A stretch of 55,478 bases of DNA, taken from positions 1 to 55,478 of the forward strand of contig JBEULE010000029.1 of assembly GCA_041287495.1 (NCBI GenBank). Direction: 5' to 3'. Position 1 is the stretch's first letter, and every line of letters starts with the position of its first letter. This stretch comes from JAOABC01 sp041287495. GTDB lineage: Bacteria; Aquificota; Aquificia; Aquificales; Hydrogenothermaceae. Made by a program: the position numbers and the translations under genes. Under the pieces are notes generated by a model. The model did no database searches and was not told the origin of the DNA. It was given only the letters and a program-made list of their open reading frames with translations. Below are positions 17,130 through 26,484 of the stretch, one piece after another.

Positions 17130-19164
17130 AAAGCTGTATATATGCTTTTTGTGGCATATGCATCAACCTTACTACAAGAATCCTGAAGATAACAGATTTG
17201 AAATGCCTTGGGTTTTCCTACATGCCATAAAAGACTACTACGATATGCCATATTTAGTGGAGAAGTTTTCCATAAAGGCTACTTTTAACTTAGTTCCTTC
17301 TCTGCTTATACAGATTAAAGATTATGAAAATCCAAAAAATTGTAAATTTTTAGATACATGGTTAAAACCTGTAGAAAATTTAACCAATGAAGAGAAAATC
17401 TATCTTTTGAGATATCTATTTGCATCTAATCCTGAGAATATGATAAAGCCATTAGATAGATATTATCAGCTTTTTTTAAAAAGACACCGTGCAAATGAAG
17501 CTGATTTATCAAAAGTGTTTAACAATCAAGAATTTTTAGATTTAGAGATTCTGTTTATCTTATCTTGGTGTGGAAATTATTTGAAACAACATAACAAATT
17601 AGTAAAAAATCTATTGAAAAAAGGTAGGAATTTTTTACAGGAAGACAAAGAAAGTCTTTTATCAGAGTTGATAAAGTTTATTAAAAAGATAACTAAGTAT
17701 TATGAAAATCTAGAAAAAAAGGAAGTAATAGAGATTACAACCTCTCCTTTTTATCATCCAATAATACCTTTGCTTATAGATATAAATAGTGCAAAAGAGA
17801 GTAGTCCAGATATACATCTTCCATCTGTCAGAGAGCCCATGAGAGATTTTGCCGTTAAACATATAACAGATGCAGTTAATTATCACAGGAAAACTTTTTC
17901 AAAGGATCCAAAAGGAGTATGGTCTTCAGAGGGAAGTTTAAGTAGAGAAACCGTTAAACTGTTTAAGGATACAGGATTTTTATGGACTGCTACCGATGAG
18001 GAAGTTCTTTTTAACAGTTTAGGTTATAAAGATTCACAAACAATTTACAAAATCTATGAGTATGATGGAGTTAACATATTTTTTAGAGATAGATATTTAA
18101 GTGATTCCATAGGTTTTAGATATTCTAAGATGAGTGAAGATTTAGCAGTAAAAGATTTTATAGAAAGGTTAAGATATATTTACAGTATATCAGATAAAAA
18201 TCCAGTTGTAAGTGTGATACTTGACGGGGAAAATGCTTGGGAGTATTACAGAAATAATGGCTTAGATTTTTTTGAAAAACTATACGGCAGTATAAAATCA
18301 GAAAATTGGATAGAAAGTATAACATTTTCAGAGTTATTAAATAAGGATATCGATAAAGTATCTCTGAATAATCTAAAAGCTGGAAGCTGGATATTTGGTA
18401 ATTTTAAAACATGGATAGGGCATCCAGAGAAAAACACAGCTTGGGAGTACCTTGATAAGGCAGTTTCTTTTTACAGAAAAAATCCTTCAGAAGAAGGTAA
18501 AAGATATCTGATGATAGCTCAGGGAAGTGATTGGTTCTGGTGGTATGGAGATGACCACTACACACATTTCTCAGATATCTTTGACAACCTATTCAGACTT
18601 AACTTAAAGTATGTATATAAATCTATAGGTGAGCCTTATCCTTCATACTTAGATAAACCTATAAAAGGAAAATCAAAAAGTCAGATAATAAAAAAATCTA
18701 CTTACTACATAAAACCAAACATAAATGGGATAGTGGATAACTATTTTGAGTGGTTATATGCCGCAGAAGTTGACCCAACTTTTGATATAGGTTCAATGAG
18801 TTTAACCTCTTCAAAATTTAAAACAGTTTTATATGGATTTGATAAAGAAAACATATTTATTCTGATAGATGGTAGATTAGAGGAGGGGCAAGTGTTAGAG
18901 ATTAGACTTTTTGCTGAAAAGGAAGTTAAATTAACTTTACTACTAAAAAAAGGTATATTCCAAATTGAGTGTATGGGACAGAAAGTTGAGTACGGTTTTG
19001 ACAAAGTTTTAGAGATAAAGATACCAATTGATTGTACCAATCAAAATAAGTTTATAGAGTTTAATATAAATCTTTTAAAAGATGGAAAAGTTATAGACAG
19101 AGCTCCTGTTTACTCAAATTTTGAGATAGAGATAGAAAATTTTGAATACGAATGGATGGTGTAA
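17122..19164 (+). CDS. Glycoside hydrolase family 57 protein (alpha-amylase/amylopullulanase type)
   Basis: A protein of about 680 residues with the GH57 opening WHMHQPYY and the catalytic blocks GVWSSEGSLS (nucleophile E270) and VSVILDGENAWEYY (acid/base D368). The SSEGS and LDGENAWE forms are typical of the amylase/pullulanase branch of GH57 rather than the glucanotransferase branch. The last 130 residues form a separate beta-rich domain. There is no signal peptide, so it acts on intracellular alpha-glucan. ATG 17122 is taken as the start because it overlaps the upstream stop; a TTG two codons earlier is also possible. Exact specificity (debranching or alpha-1,4 hydrolysis) cannot be told from the sequence. 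Confidence 0.88.
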   Translation: MDKKLYICFLWHMHQPYYKNPEDNRFEMPWVFLHAIKDYYDMPYLVEKFSIKATFNLVPSLLIQIKDYENPKNCKFLDTWLKPVENLTNEEKIYLLRYLFASNPENMIKPLDRYYQLFLKRHRANEADLSKVFNNQEFLDLEILFILSWCGNYLKQHNKLVKNLLKKGRNFLQEDKESLLSELIKFIKKITKYYENLEKKEVIEITTSPFYHPIIPLLIDINSAKESSPDIHLPSVREPMRDFAVKHITDAVNYHRKTFSKDPKGVWSSEGSLSRETVKLFKDTGFLWTATDEEVLFNSLGYKDSQTIYKIYEYDGVNIFFRDRYLSDSIGFRYSKMSEDLAVKDFIERLRYIYSISDKNPVVSVILDGENAWEYYRNNGLDFFEKLYGSIKSENWIESITFSELLNKDIDKVSLNNLKAGSWIFGNFKTWIGHPEKNTAWEYLDKAVSFYRKNPSEEGKRYLMIAQGSDWFWWYGDDHYTHFSDIFDNLFRLNLKYVYKSIGEPYPSYLDKPIKGKSKSQIIKKSTYYIKPNINGIVDNYFEWLYAAEVDPTFDIGSMSLTSSKFKTVLYGFDKENIFILIDGRLEEGQVLEIRLFAEKEVKLTLLLKKGIFQIECMGQKVEYGFDKVLEIKIPIDCTNQNKFIEFNINLLKDGKVIDRAPVYSNFEIEIENFEYEWMV

Positions 19165-19166
19165 AA

Positions 19167-21167
19167 ATGGTGAATTTACTTTTTGGAATACACTGTCATC
19201 AACCTGTTGATAATTTTTACGAAGTTGTGGATGAAGCAGTAGAGAAAGCTTACAGACCTTTTTTAGAGGTTGCAAAAAGGTACCCTGAGTTTAAATTTTC
19301 GGTTCACTACTCTGGATGGCTTCTTGAGTACATATCAAAGTATCACAAATTAGTATTTAGATTGATGCAAGAACTTGCAGAGAGAGAACAGATTGAATTT
19401 TTCACAGCTGGATTTTATGAACCTGTTTTATCATCTATACCTTCAGATGATAGAAAGTTTCAGATAGAAAAGTTAAATAAGTTTATAAAGGAAAATTTTG
19501 GTCAAGAACCGAAGGGTTTGTGGCTTACAGAGAGAGTATGGGAACCATCTATAATAAAAGACCTTGTAGAGGTAGGAATTGAGTATGTGATAGTAGATGA
19601 TTATCACTTTATATCTTCCGGATTTAAAAAAGAGAGACTTAAAGGTTATTATCTGACGGAAAATGATGGTTATACTTTAAAACTTTTTCCAATAGATAAA
19701 ACTCTTAGATATGTGATACCTTTTAGACCTATCGAGAAAATAGAAAACTACTTAGAGTACATACAAGGTTTAGGTGAGAATCCAGCTGCAATCATATTTG
19801 ATGATGGAGAAAAATTTGGCATATGGCCCAATACATATCAATGGGTTTATGAAAACAACTGGCTTGAAAAATTTATTGAGAGAGTAATTGATAGTAAAAC
19901 AGTTAAATTTAACCTTTACGGAAAATATGTAAAAGAGAACAGACCACTTGGACTGGCATATCTTCCTATAGCTTCGTACCAAGAGATGGGAGAGTGGAGT
20001 TTACCTGCAGAAGACTTTCCCTTAATAGAACAGTTAAAAGAAAATCTATCAAAAGAAGGTAAAGATTACATCTTTGAGAAATTTGTAAAAGGTGGAATTT
20101 GGAAAAACTTCTTTGTAAAATACCCAGAAAGTAATAGAATACACAAGAGAATATTAGACTTATCAATATATAACAGAGATTTAAAAAAGGATACATATTT
20201 CCTTGAAAATCTTCTTAAAGCCCAGTTTAACGATGTTCTATGGCATGGAGTATTCGGTGGACTTTACCTACCTAACTTAAGGGATAATGTATACAGGTAT
20301 ATAATAAGAGCTCAAAAAGAAGTAGAGAGATTAAAAAAGACACCAAAAATAGAACGTAAAGATATAGATTTAGACGGAAAAGATGAGATAAAAGTGTCAA
20401 CAAAAAACTTAGTAGTTATACTGTCTCAAAGGGGAGGACATATAACAGAACTATCTATAAAGGATAGAGAGTTTAACTTTCAGAATGTGTTAACAAGATA
20501 TAAAGAAGGCTACCACTATCTGATGTTAAATCCTAAAGATAGTCAAGAGTCCCATGAAGGAATATCTACTATCCATGAAAGTTCAATTACTCTAACAGAA
20601 GACCTCAGGAAAAATCTTATAACAGATTGGCATACAAAGGAATCTTTTGTAGACCATTTTACACCTTCTGTAGATTTAGAATCTTTTAAAAGAGAGAGTT
20701 TTTATGAAATATCAGATTTTACAGAAGGAGATTTCAATATAGAGTATATAGGAGAAAAGATTTCTTTGAAAAGGACTGGATTTTTGAAGAATATTTATGA
20801 AAGTGTTATGATTAAGGATTTTGAATTTGGAGATGAATTTATACAGTGTAATATCCGATTTAAAACAGAATATCCAGATAAACTATATTACATCTGTGAA
20901 TTTAATCTTCATTTTGCAGAGCTGCCACAGTTTTTAAGAGATGAGAGAGATTTTGGATTAATAGATAACTTTGTTATAGATGACAGTTATACAGAAAAAA
21001 AACTAAAATTTGAGTTTGATAAACCTGTAAGATGTTTAACGTATCCACTTAACACTGTATCACAATCGGAAAAGGGAGTTGATATAATCACACAGGGAGT
21101 GACTGTTGGATTTATTTTAGATTTTGATTTAAATTTTAATTTAAAAGTAAAAATCTATATAACATAA
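19167..21167 (+). CDS. 4-alpha-glucanotransferase, GH57
   Basis: A protein of about 666 residues that closely follows the Thermococcus litoralis 4-alpha-glucanotransferase along its length. It begins FGIHCHQPVDNF and has GFYEPVLSSIP, GLWLTERVWEP with nucleophile E122, and IFDDGEKFG with acid/base D213. GGIWKNFFVKYPESN and NDVLWHGVFGGLYLP are also present, and the C-terminal beta-sandwich domain (DUF1926 type) is complete. It moves alpha-1,4-glucan segments between chains in glycogen or maltodextrin metabolism. ATG 19167, three bases after the preceding stop, is preferred because GGATGGTG precedes it at good spacing; ATG 19152 in frame is the alternative. Confidence 0.93.
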   Translation: MVNLLFGIHCHQPVDNFYEVVDEAVEKAYRPFLEVAKRYPEFKFSVHYSGWLLEYISKYHKLVFRLMQELAEREQIEFFTAGFYEPVLSSIPSDDRKFQIEKLNKFIKENFGQEPKGLWLTERVWEPSIIKDLVEVGIEYVIVDDYHFISSGFKKERLKGYYLTENDGYTLKLFPIDKTLRYVIPFRPIEKIENYLEYIQGLGENPAAIIFDDGEKFGIWPNTYQWVYENNWLEKFIERVIDSKTVKFNLYGKYVKENRPLGLAYLPIASYQEMGEWSLPAEDFPLIEQLKENLSKEGKDYIFEKFVKGGIWKNFFVKYPESNRIHKRILDLSIYNRDLKKDTYFLENLLKAQFNDVLWHGVFGGLYLPNLRDNVYRYIIRAQKEVERLKKTPKIERKDIDLDGKDEIKVSTKNLVVILSQRGGHITELSIKDREFNFQNVLTRYKEGYHYLMLNPKDSQESHEGISTIHESSITLTEDLRKNLITDWHTKESFVDHFTPSVDLESFKRESFYEISDFTEGDFNIEYIGEKISLKRTGFLKNIYESVMIKDFEFGDEFIQCNIRFKTEYPDKLYYICEFNLHFAELPQFLRDERDFGLIDNFVIDDSYTEKKLKFEFDKPVRCLTYPLNTVSQSEKGVDIITQGVTVGFILDFDLNFNLKVKIYIT

Positions 21168-21177
21168 GGAGTATCAC

Positions 21178-22215
21178 ATGAGTTCTGAGTTCAGACTTGA
21201 CTATCTAAACAACAGATGGGCTTTAATATCCATAGAGAGAAGTAGAAGACCTCATGACTACACAGTTTCAATATACGAAGAGCCTACAACCGATATTTCT
21301 AAATGTCCATTTGAGTATGGAAATGAAGATAAAACTCCTCCGGAGATTTTTGCCATAAGACCTGACGGAAGTTTACCAAACACCCCAGGCTGGAAAGTGA
21401 GAGTTTTCCCAAACAAGTATCCGGCTTTAAAAATTGAAAATGAGAAGAAAAGAGAAGGAGATGGATTCTTTGAAAAGATGGGAGGTTTTGGAGCCCACGA
21501 GGTGATAGTTGAAACACCGGATCACTTTAAACATATACAGGATTTTAATAAAGAAGACCATTTTAATATGTTTTTTACATTCAGAGAGAGAATGAAAGCT
21601 CTATACCAAGATATCAGAATTGCTTATGTCCATATATTCAAAAATCACGGTAAAGAAGCTGGTAAAAGTTTAGTCCATTCCCATTCACAACTTATAGCTC
21701 TACCTGTAGTCCCAACAAAAATTGATATTCAGATAAAACAGTCAAGAAAGTATTTCAGAGAGAAAGAAAGATGCTATCTCTGTGATGAGATTAAAGCTGA
21801 GATAAGAGAGAATAGGAGAGCTTTTTATGAAAACAGTAAGTTTATAGCATACTGTCCTTATGGAAGTCAGTTTCCATTTCAAGTAAGGATAGCTCCCAAG
21901 TCCCACTTCCATGACTTTTCTCTGATATCAGATGATGATTTAAGGGAACTATCTGACTGTATGGAGTATGTAGTGAAAAAATTACATAAAGCACTGATAA
22001 ATCCACCTTTTAACTTTGTGATAAATACAGCACCACCTATAAGAGAAAATCCGGCAAATCCAGAATACTTCCACGGAATTCAACAATTCTACCATTGGCA
22101 TATAGATATTTTGCCAAGGATTACAATCCTTGCAGGATTTGAGCTTGGGACAGATATTTATATTAACCCAACACCCCCAGAAGAAGCAGCAAAATTTTTA
22201 ATCGAGGTGTTTTAA
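21178..22215 (+). CDS. galT: GalT-like nucleotidylyltransferase (galactose-1-phosphate uridylyltransferase family)
   Basis: A 345-residue HIT-superfamily protein with the GalT layout. An N-terminal CPFEYGNEDKTPPE block is followed by GAHEVIVETPDH, a KNHGKEAGKSLVHSHSQ segment with the active-site triad as HSHSQ (167-171), a RCYLCDEI zinc-type pair, and the C-terminal FYHWHIDILPR. The family exchanges a nucleotidyl group between hexose 1-phosphates. With no galactose genes nearby and glycogen synthase directly downstream, it may instead handle glucose 1-phosphate and an ADP- or UDP-sugar, as in the ADP-glucose phosphorylase branch. An AAGGAG ribosome site precedes the ATG, and its stop abuts the glgA start. 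Confidence 0.85.
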   Translation: MSSEFRLDYLNNRWALISIERSRRPHDYTVSIYEEPTTDISKCPFEYGNEDKTPPEIFAIRPDGSLPNTPGWKVRVFPNKYPALKIENEKKREGDGFFEKMGGFGAHEVIVETPDHFKHIQDFNKEDHFNMFFTFRERMKALYQDIRIAYVHIFKNHGKEAGKSLVHSHSQLIALPVVPTKIDIQIKQSRKYFREKERCYLCDEIKAEIRENRRAFYENSKFIAYCPYGSQFPFQVRIAPKSHFHDFSLISDDDLRELSDCMEYVVKKLHKALINPPFNFVINTAPPIRENPANPEYFHGIQQFYHWHIDILPRITILAGFELGTDIYINPTPPEEAAKFLIEVF

Positions 22216-23643
22216 ATGAAGGTTGTTTTTGCTTCTAGTGAGATATATCCTTTTGCCAAAACTGGAGGATTAGCCGATGTAGCCGGCTCTCTATCTAAGA
22301 AGTTGGCTCAACATGGTATAAAAGTTTTCGACTTTATGCCACTCTATAAAACGGTGGATATGAAGAAACATGATATAAAGAAGATAGATATAAACATAAC
22401 TGTAAATTTAAATGGAAAAAATTATACATTTGAAGTTTATAAGAAAATTGATGATGCAACATATTTCTTCTTTAAGAATGATGAACTTTTTGGTAGAGAT
22501 CATCTTTACGGAACACCGGAGGGAGATTATCCGGATAACGATATAAGGTTTGGTGCATTTAGCTGGGCTGTTATGGAGTTTGTGATGTCAGAAAATCTCA
22601 ATCCTGACATTATTCATGTTAACGACTGGCAAACTGCATTAATTCCGGTTTTAACCTACTATAGATATGGCTTACATAATGTTAGGACTGTTTTAACAAT
22701 CCACAATTTAGCATACCAAGGTATATTTGACAAATTTGCCATAGAAAGATTAAATTTAGGATGGGACCTATTCCATATGGAAGCTTTAGAGTTTTACGAT
22801 AAGGTTAACTTCCTCAAAGGAGGGATAGTTTTCAGCTCAGCTGTTACGACAGTTAGTCCAACATACGCAAAGGAGATAACAACGCCGGAATATGGTTATG
22901 GTTTAGATGGTGTGTTGAGGAAGTATGTAAATAAACTTTACGGTATATTAAACGGAATAGATTATGAAGTCTGGAATCCAGAGACAGATAAAGATATTTA
23001 TGTAAATTATTGTGTTTTTAACTATGAAAAAAAGGTATTAAACAAAAAAAGATTACTTAAAGATGTCGGTCTTGAGGGAGATGAAAAACCTTTGATAATT
23101 TTTATAGGTAGATTTGCAAAACAGAAAGGTATAGACCTTATCATAGAGAGCATAGATGAACTATCAAGAAGAGAAGCTAATTTTATGATTCTTGGCAGTG
23201 GAGATAAGGGATATAACGACTTTTTTGAATCTATAAAAGGTAAGTATAGAAATATATTCGTTGAAGTTGGGTATGATGAACCTTTAAGTAGGAAGATGTA
23301 TGCAGGAGGAGATTTCTTAGTTATGCCTTCCTTATTTGAACCTTGTGGATTAAATCAGATGATAGCTATGAGATACGGAACCCTCGTTATAGCAAGAGCA
23401 ACTGGAGGTTTAAAAGATACAGTTAAAGATATATCAAAAGAAAATGGATACGGTATACTTTTTGAAAACTTCTCTAAAGAAGATTTCTTAAAAGCCATAG
23501 ATAGATCTTTAAATCTTTACTATGAAAATCTTGTCCTCTTTAAGAGATTGCAAAGAGAAGTTATGAATTTAGATTTTTCTCTTGATAACCAAGCTTCAAA
23601 ATATATAAAACTATATGAAACATTAAAATATACGGGAGTGTAG
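22216..23643 (+). CDS. glgA: Glycogen synthase (GT5)
   Basis: A 475-residue GT5 glucosyltransferase, the normal length for GlgA. It begins MKVVFASSEIYPFAKTGGLADV, where KTGGLADV is the ADP-glucose binding KTGGL motif. It also has HVNDWQTALIP, TIHNLAYQG, NGIDYEVWNP, FIGRFAKQKGIDL and PSLFEPCGLNQMIAMRYGT. It extends alpha-1,4-glucan from a nucleotide glucose donor. The ATG directly follows the galT stop and DUF4912 follows two bases after its own stop, so all are in one operon. Confidence 0.96.
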   Translation: MKVVFASSEIYPFAKTGGLADVAGSLSKKLAQHGIKVFDFMPLYKTVDMKKHDIKKIDINITVNLNGKNYTFEVYKKIDDATYFFFKNDELFGRDHLYGTPEGDYPDNDIRFGAFSWAVMEFVMSENLNPDIIHVNDWQTALIPVLTYYRYGLHNVRTVLTIHNLAYQGIFDKFAIERLNLGWDLFHMEALEFYDKVNFLKGGIVFSSAVTTVSPTYAKEITTPEYGYGLDGVLRKYVNKLYGILNGIDYEVWNPETDKDIYVNYCVFNYEKKVLNKKRLLKDVGLEGDEKPLIIFIGRFAKQKGIDLIIESIDELSRREANFMILGSGDKGYNDFFESIKGKYRNIFVEVGYDEPLSRKMYAGGDFLVMPSLFEPCGLNQMIAMRYGTLVIARATGGLKDTVKDISKENGYGILFENFSKEDFLKAIDRSLNLYYENLVLFKRLQREVMNLDFSLDNQASKYIKLYETLKYTGV

Positions 23644-23645
23644 AT

Positions 23646-24212
23646 ATGGTAAACCCTATAGTTGAGATGAGTTTTTTAGAAGATGGTTTTTCAAGTCATA
23701 TAAATTTAGTTGCAGAGGAGATTTCAAAACAGAAACTGCCAGATTTAAATATACCAGATAGATATGATGTAAACAGGTTTGTTATACTTCCAGTTAACTC
23801 TAACCTTATATACAGTTATTGGTTTACCGAAGACAATCTAAAAGCAGCTATAAAAGATAAATATGATAACTTTACAGTAGTGATCAAACTATTTGCAGAT
23901 AATGAATTTGTAAAAGATATAAGGGTAGATAGTTTAGAAGGTGAGTATTACTTTAACTTCCATGGACCATTTAAAAAAGTAAAATGTATTCTTGGAATAT
24001 ATCATACAGACTTTGAACAGTTAATTGAATCAAATCAGATAGTTATGCCTTCTGATACAATCTTTATAGAAGAGGATCAGCATTGGTATGATAAAAAAAG
24101 TGGCATTATCAAAGTTAAAAAATCAGATATAGACTATATAGATGAGTTTAACAAGATAGTAAAAGAAAAATCCGATATATTAACAAACTACTCTTCTTTT
24201 ACAGAAGAATAA
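23646..24212 (+). CDS. DUF4912 domain protein
   Basis: A 188-residue soluble protein with no signal peptide. The block LNIPDRYDVNRFVILPVNSNLIYSYWFTE resembles the opening of DUF4912 proteins (LPxxYGxDRxVLLVRDPxWLxAYWEI), and the remainder has the expected beta-rich pattern. The function is unknown. It is the last gene of the alpha-glucan operon, two bases after glgA, so a role tied to glycogen or glucan binding is possible. A ribosome site GGGAGTG precedes the ATG. Confidence 0.7.
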   Translation: MVNPIVEMSFLEDGFSSHINLVAEEISKQKLPDLNIPDRYDVNRFVILPVNSNLIYSYWFTEDNLKAAIKDKYDNFTVVIKLFADNEFVKDIRVDSLEGEYYFNFHGPFKKVKCILGIYHTDFEQLIESNQIVMPSDTIFIEEDQHWYDKKSGIIKVKKSDIDYIDEFNKIVKEKSDILTNYSSFTEE

Positions 24213-24287
24213 TTATAATATAAAAGTTTGAAGAAAATTTTGAGGTAAGATTAGTGGAAAAACAGATTTTTATAAAGGAGAGAACTT

Positions 24288-25673
24288 ATGAAAGAGTTAG
24301 TTAGAGAAAAGGCACCTTACATATTATCTGTCTTAATGTCTGGTGGTGGAGAGTATGGAGAGATATTTTTTGAAGATTTGAGAGGTCTTACCCTAAATCT
24401 TGAAGATAATAAAATAGAGAAAAGTTCCAAAGGTAGAGATTGTGGTGTTGGCATAAGACTTATAAAGAATTTTAAAACTTACTACGGTTTTACTTCCGAA
24501 ATAACATTTGAAAATTTACTAAACCTTGCAAAAACAATAGCAAAATCCGAAGGAGAAGGTGTTATATCCGTTGGAAAAAGATATTTTTCTTCCAAGGTAA
24601 ATGTTCTTATTGACCCTGATGATTATGATATCTCAAAGAAAAAAGATATTCTTTTTAGAGCAAATGATGTAGCAAGGTCTTACGACTCTCTAATAAAGCA
24701 GGTATCTGTTACTTTGAGAGATGTAAAGAGAGATATCCTTATCATAAACTCTCTTGGAGATATTGTTGAAGATAGTCAAACAAGGGTTGTCTTTTTTGTA
24801 GAAGCAATAGCAAGTGATGGTATCAATTTATACAGAGGATATGAGTCAACCGGTGGAACCATAGGTTATGAACTTTTTAATGAAGAGTATGTCAATGTTA
24901 TAGATTATGTAGCTACAAAAGCTGCAGAAAGAGCTGTTTTAGGATTAAAAGCAAAACCTGCTCCAGCCGGAAGTTTCACAGTTGTTATCTCTTCCCAAGC
25001 GGGAGGAACTATGATTCACGAAGCAGTAGGACATGGACTTGAGGCAGACCTTGTTAACAATGGACTTTCCGTTTATGCAGGTAAGATAGGAGAGAAAGTT
25101 GCTTCTGAACTTGTAACAGTTATAGATGATGGAACTTTATCAGGTAAAAACGGCACCTTTAACTTTGATGATGAAGGAGTTATGTCCCAAAGAAAGGTTT
25201 TAATAGAAAAAGGGATACTAAAAGGTTATATGTATGACAGACTCTCTGCTATGAAAGAAAGGAGAGAATCTACGGGAAATGGTAGAAGAGATGGATATAG
25301 AAATATACCAATTGTAAGAATGACAAACACATTTATAGATGCTGGAAAAGACAATCCCCACGATATTATAAAAGATACAAAGAAGGGAATATATGTTGTA
25401 AAGATGGGAGGAGGACAGGTAAATACAGTTAACGGAGATTTTGTATTTGAGATTATGGAAGGGTATATGATAGAAAACGGTGAGATAACTTATCCTATAA
25501 AGGGAGCTACACTGATAGGTAATGGACCAAAGGCATTAGAAGATATCGATGCAGTTGGCTACGATTTGGGATGGGCTATAGGAACTTGCGGAAAAGATGG
25601 CCAGAGAGCTCCGGTAAGTGATGCTCAACCTACGGTAAGGATAAAAAGGTTAACATTGGGTGGAGTGCTTTAA
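24288..25673 (+). CDS. tldD: TldD family metalloprotease
   Basis: A 461-residue protein of the TldD/PmbA family, with the TldD-type metal motif HEAVGH (HExxxH, 244-249) in GGTMIHEAVGHGLEADLV. The typical GxMSQRKVLIEKGILKGYMYD and C-terminal GTCGKDGQRAPVSDAQPTVRI blocks follow. TldD with TldE cleaves or trims unfolded or modified peptides in the cytoplasm; no TldE partner is seen in this window. An AAAGGAGAG ribosome site precedes the ATG. The 75-base gap before it contains a TATAAT at 24214-24219 that could serve a separate promoter. Confidence 0.93.
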   Translation: MKELVREKAPYILSVLMSGGGEYGEIFFEDLRGLTLNLEDNKIEKSSKGRDCGVGIRLIKNFKTYYGFTSEITFENLLNLAKTIAKSEGEGVISVGKRYFSSKVNVLIDPDDYDISKKKDILFRANDVARSYDSLIKQVSVTLRDVKRDILIINSLGDIVEDSQTRVVFFVEAIASDGINLYRGYESTGGTIGYELFNEEYVNVIDYVATKAAERAVLGLKAKPAPAGSFTVVISSQAGGTMIHEAVGHGLEADLVNNGLSVYAGKIGEKVASELVTVIDDGTLSGKNGTFNFDDEGVMSQRKVLIEKGILKGYMYDRLSAMKERRESTGNGRRDGYRNIPIVRMTNTFIDAGKDNPHDIIKDTKKGIYVVKMGGGQVNTVNGDFVFEIMEGYMIENGEITYPIKGATLIGNGPKALEDIDAVGYDLGWAIGTCGKDGQRAPVSDAQPTVRIKRLTLGGVL

Positions 25674-25815
25674 AGAAAAAACGGCATAAAATTTTAACAT
25701 TTTTAAAAATGAGATTTAGATAAGATAAATCATAGTTAAATTTGAGATTACTCATAAGGAAAGATAAGCTTGGCAGGTTAGAATTCTTATGTAAAAATTT
25801 TTAGGAGGAGAAAAT

Positions 25816-26328
25816 ATGGCAACAGTAACACTCAAAGGAAATCCGGTAAACTTAGCCGGTAATGGAGTTAATGTAGGAGACAAAGCTCCAGAAGTTACAG
25901 TTGTAGCCACAGATTTATCAGAGAAAAAAGTTGGAGGAGCTTCTGACAAGGTTCAAGTTTTAATTGCAGTTCCATCTCTTGATACACCTGTATGTGCTAC
26001 AGAAACAAGAAAGTTTAATGAAGCTGTATCTCAAATTCCGGGAGCAGATGTAGTTGTAATATCTATGGATTTACCTTTTGCATCTAAGAGATTCTGTTCT
26101 ACAGAAGGTATTGAAAACTTAACTTGTGCATCAGACTACAGAAATAAAGAGTTTGGACAAAAATACGGCATTTTAATAGCTGATGGTCCATTGGCTGGAT
26201 TACTTGCAAGAGCTATATTTGTAGTAGGTAAAGATGGAACAGTTATATATAAACAGATAGTTCCTGAAATCACAGAAGAACCAAACTACGATGAAGTTTT
26301 AGAAGTAGTTAAGAAAACAACAGCCTAA
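25816..26328 (+). CDS. tpx: Thiol peroxidase (Tpx)
   Basis: A 170-residue atypical 2-Cys peroxiredoxin. PSLDTPVC places the peroxidatic cysteine at C60, and KRFCSTEGIEN gives the resolving C94, the spacing normal for Tpx. It reduces hydrogen peroxide and alkyl peroxides at the expense of thioredoxin. A very strong AGGAGGAG ribosome site lies before the ATG and a good terminator follows, so it is likely a well-expressed single-gene unit. Confidence 0.96.
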   Translation: MATVTLKGNPVNLAGNGVNVGDKAPEVTVVATDLSEKKVGGASDKVQVLIAVPSLDTPVCATETRKFNEAVSQIPGADVVVISMDLPFASKRFCSTEGIENLTCASDYRNKEFGQKYGILIADGPLAGLLARAIFVVGKDGTVIYKQIVPEITEEPNYDEVLEVVKKTTA

Positions 26329-26338
26329 TATCTCTACA

Positions 26339-26355
26339 CCGCCCGTAAAGGGCGG
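26339..26355 (+). terminator. Rho-independent terminator after tpx
   Basis: A GC-only stem CCGCCC / GGGCGG (26339-26344 with 26350-26355) with loop GTAAA, followed by CTTTCTATCT. It stands out sharply in this AT-rich sequence and lies ten bases after the tpx stop. The tail is only moderately T-rich. Confidence 0.8.
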
Positions 26356-26446
26356 CTTTCTATCTAACTCTTAAATCTTCATTTAATCAAAAATTTAATC
26401 CATCAAAATTCTTTTCATTACTTCACTTTGTATGTTTAACTTTTAG

Positions 26447-26452
26447 TATAAT
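26447..26452 (+). promoter_or_regulatory. -10 box of the purL promoter
   Basis: A perfect TATAAT lies between the tpx terminator and purL, 32 bases before the start codon. The -35 at the right distance (CACTTT) is weak. An AAGGAG ribosome site is at 26473-26478. Confidence 0.5.
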
Positions 26453-26484
26453 TTTTATCTGAAAAATATTTTAAGGAGAAGTTT

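Noticed and set aside
25698..25711. CATTTTTAAAAATG palindrome between tldD and tpx as terminator or operator
   Set aside because: It is a loop-less AT palindrome expected by chance in this composition; no T tail or promoter alignment supports a function.
25742..25770. TTGAGA-N17-TAAGCT as the tpx promoter
   Set aside because: The hexamers are weak and other equally poor pairs exist in the 142-base gap, so no tpx promoter is called.
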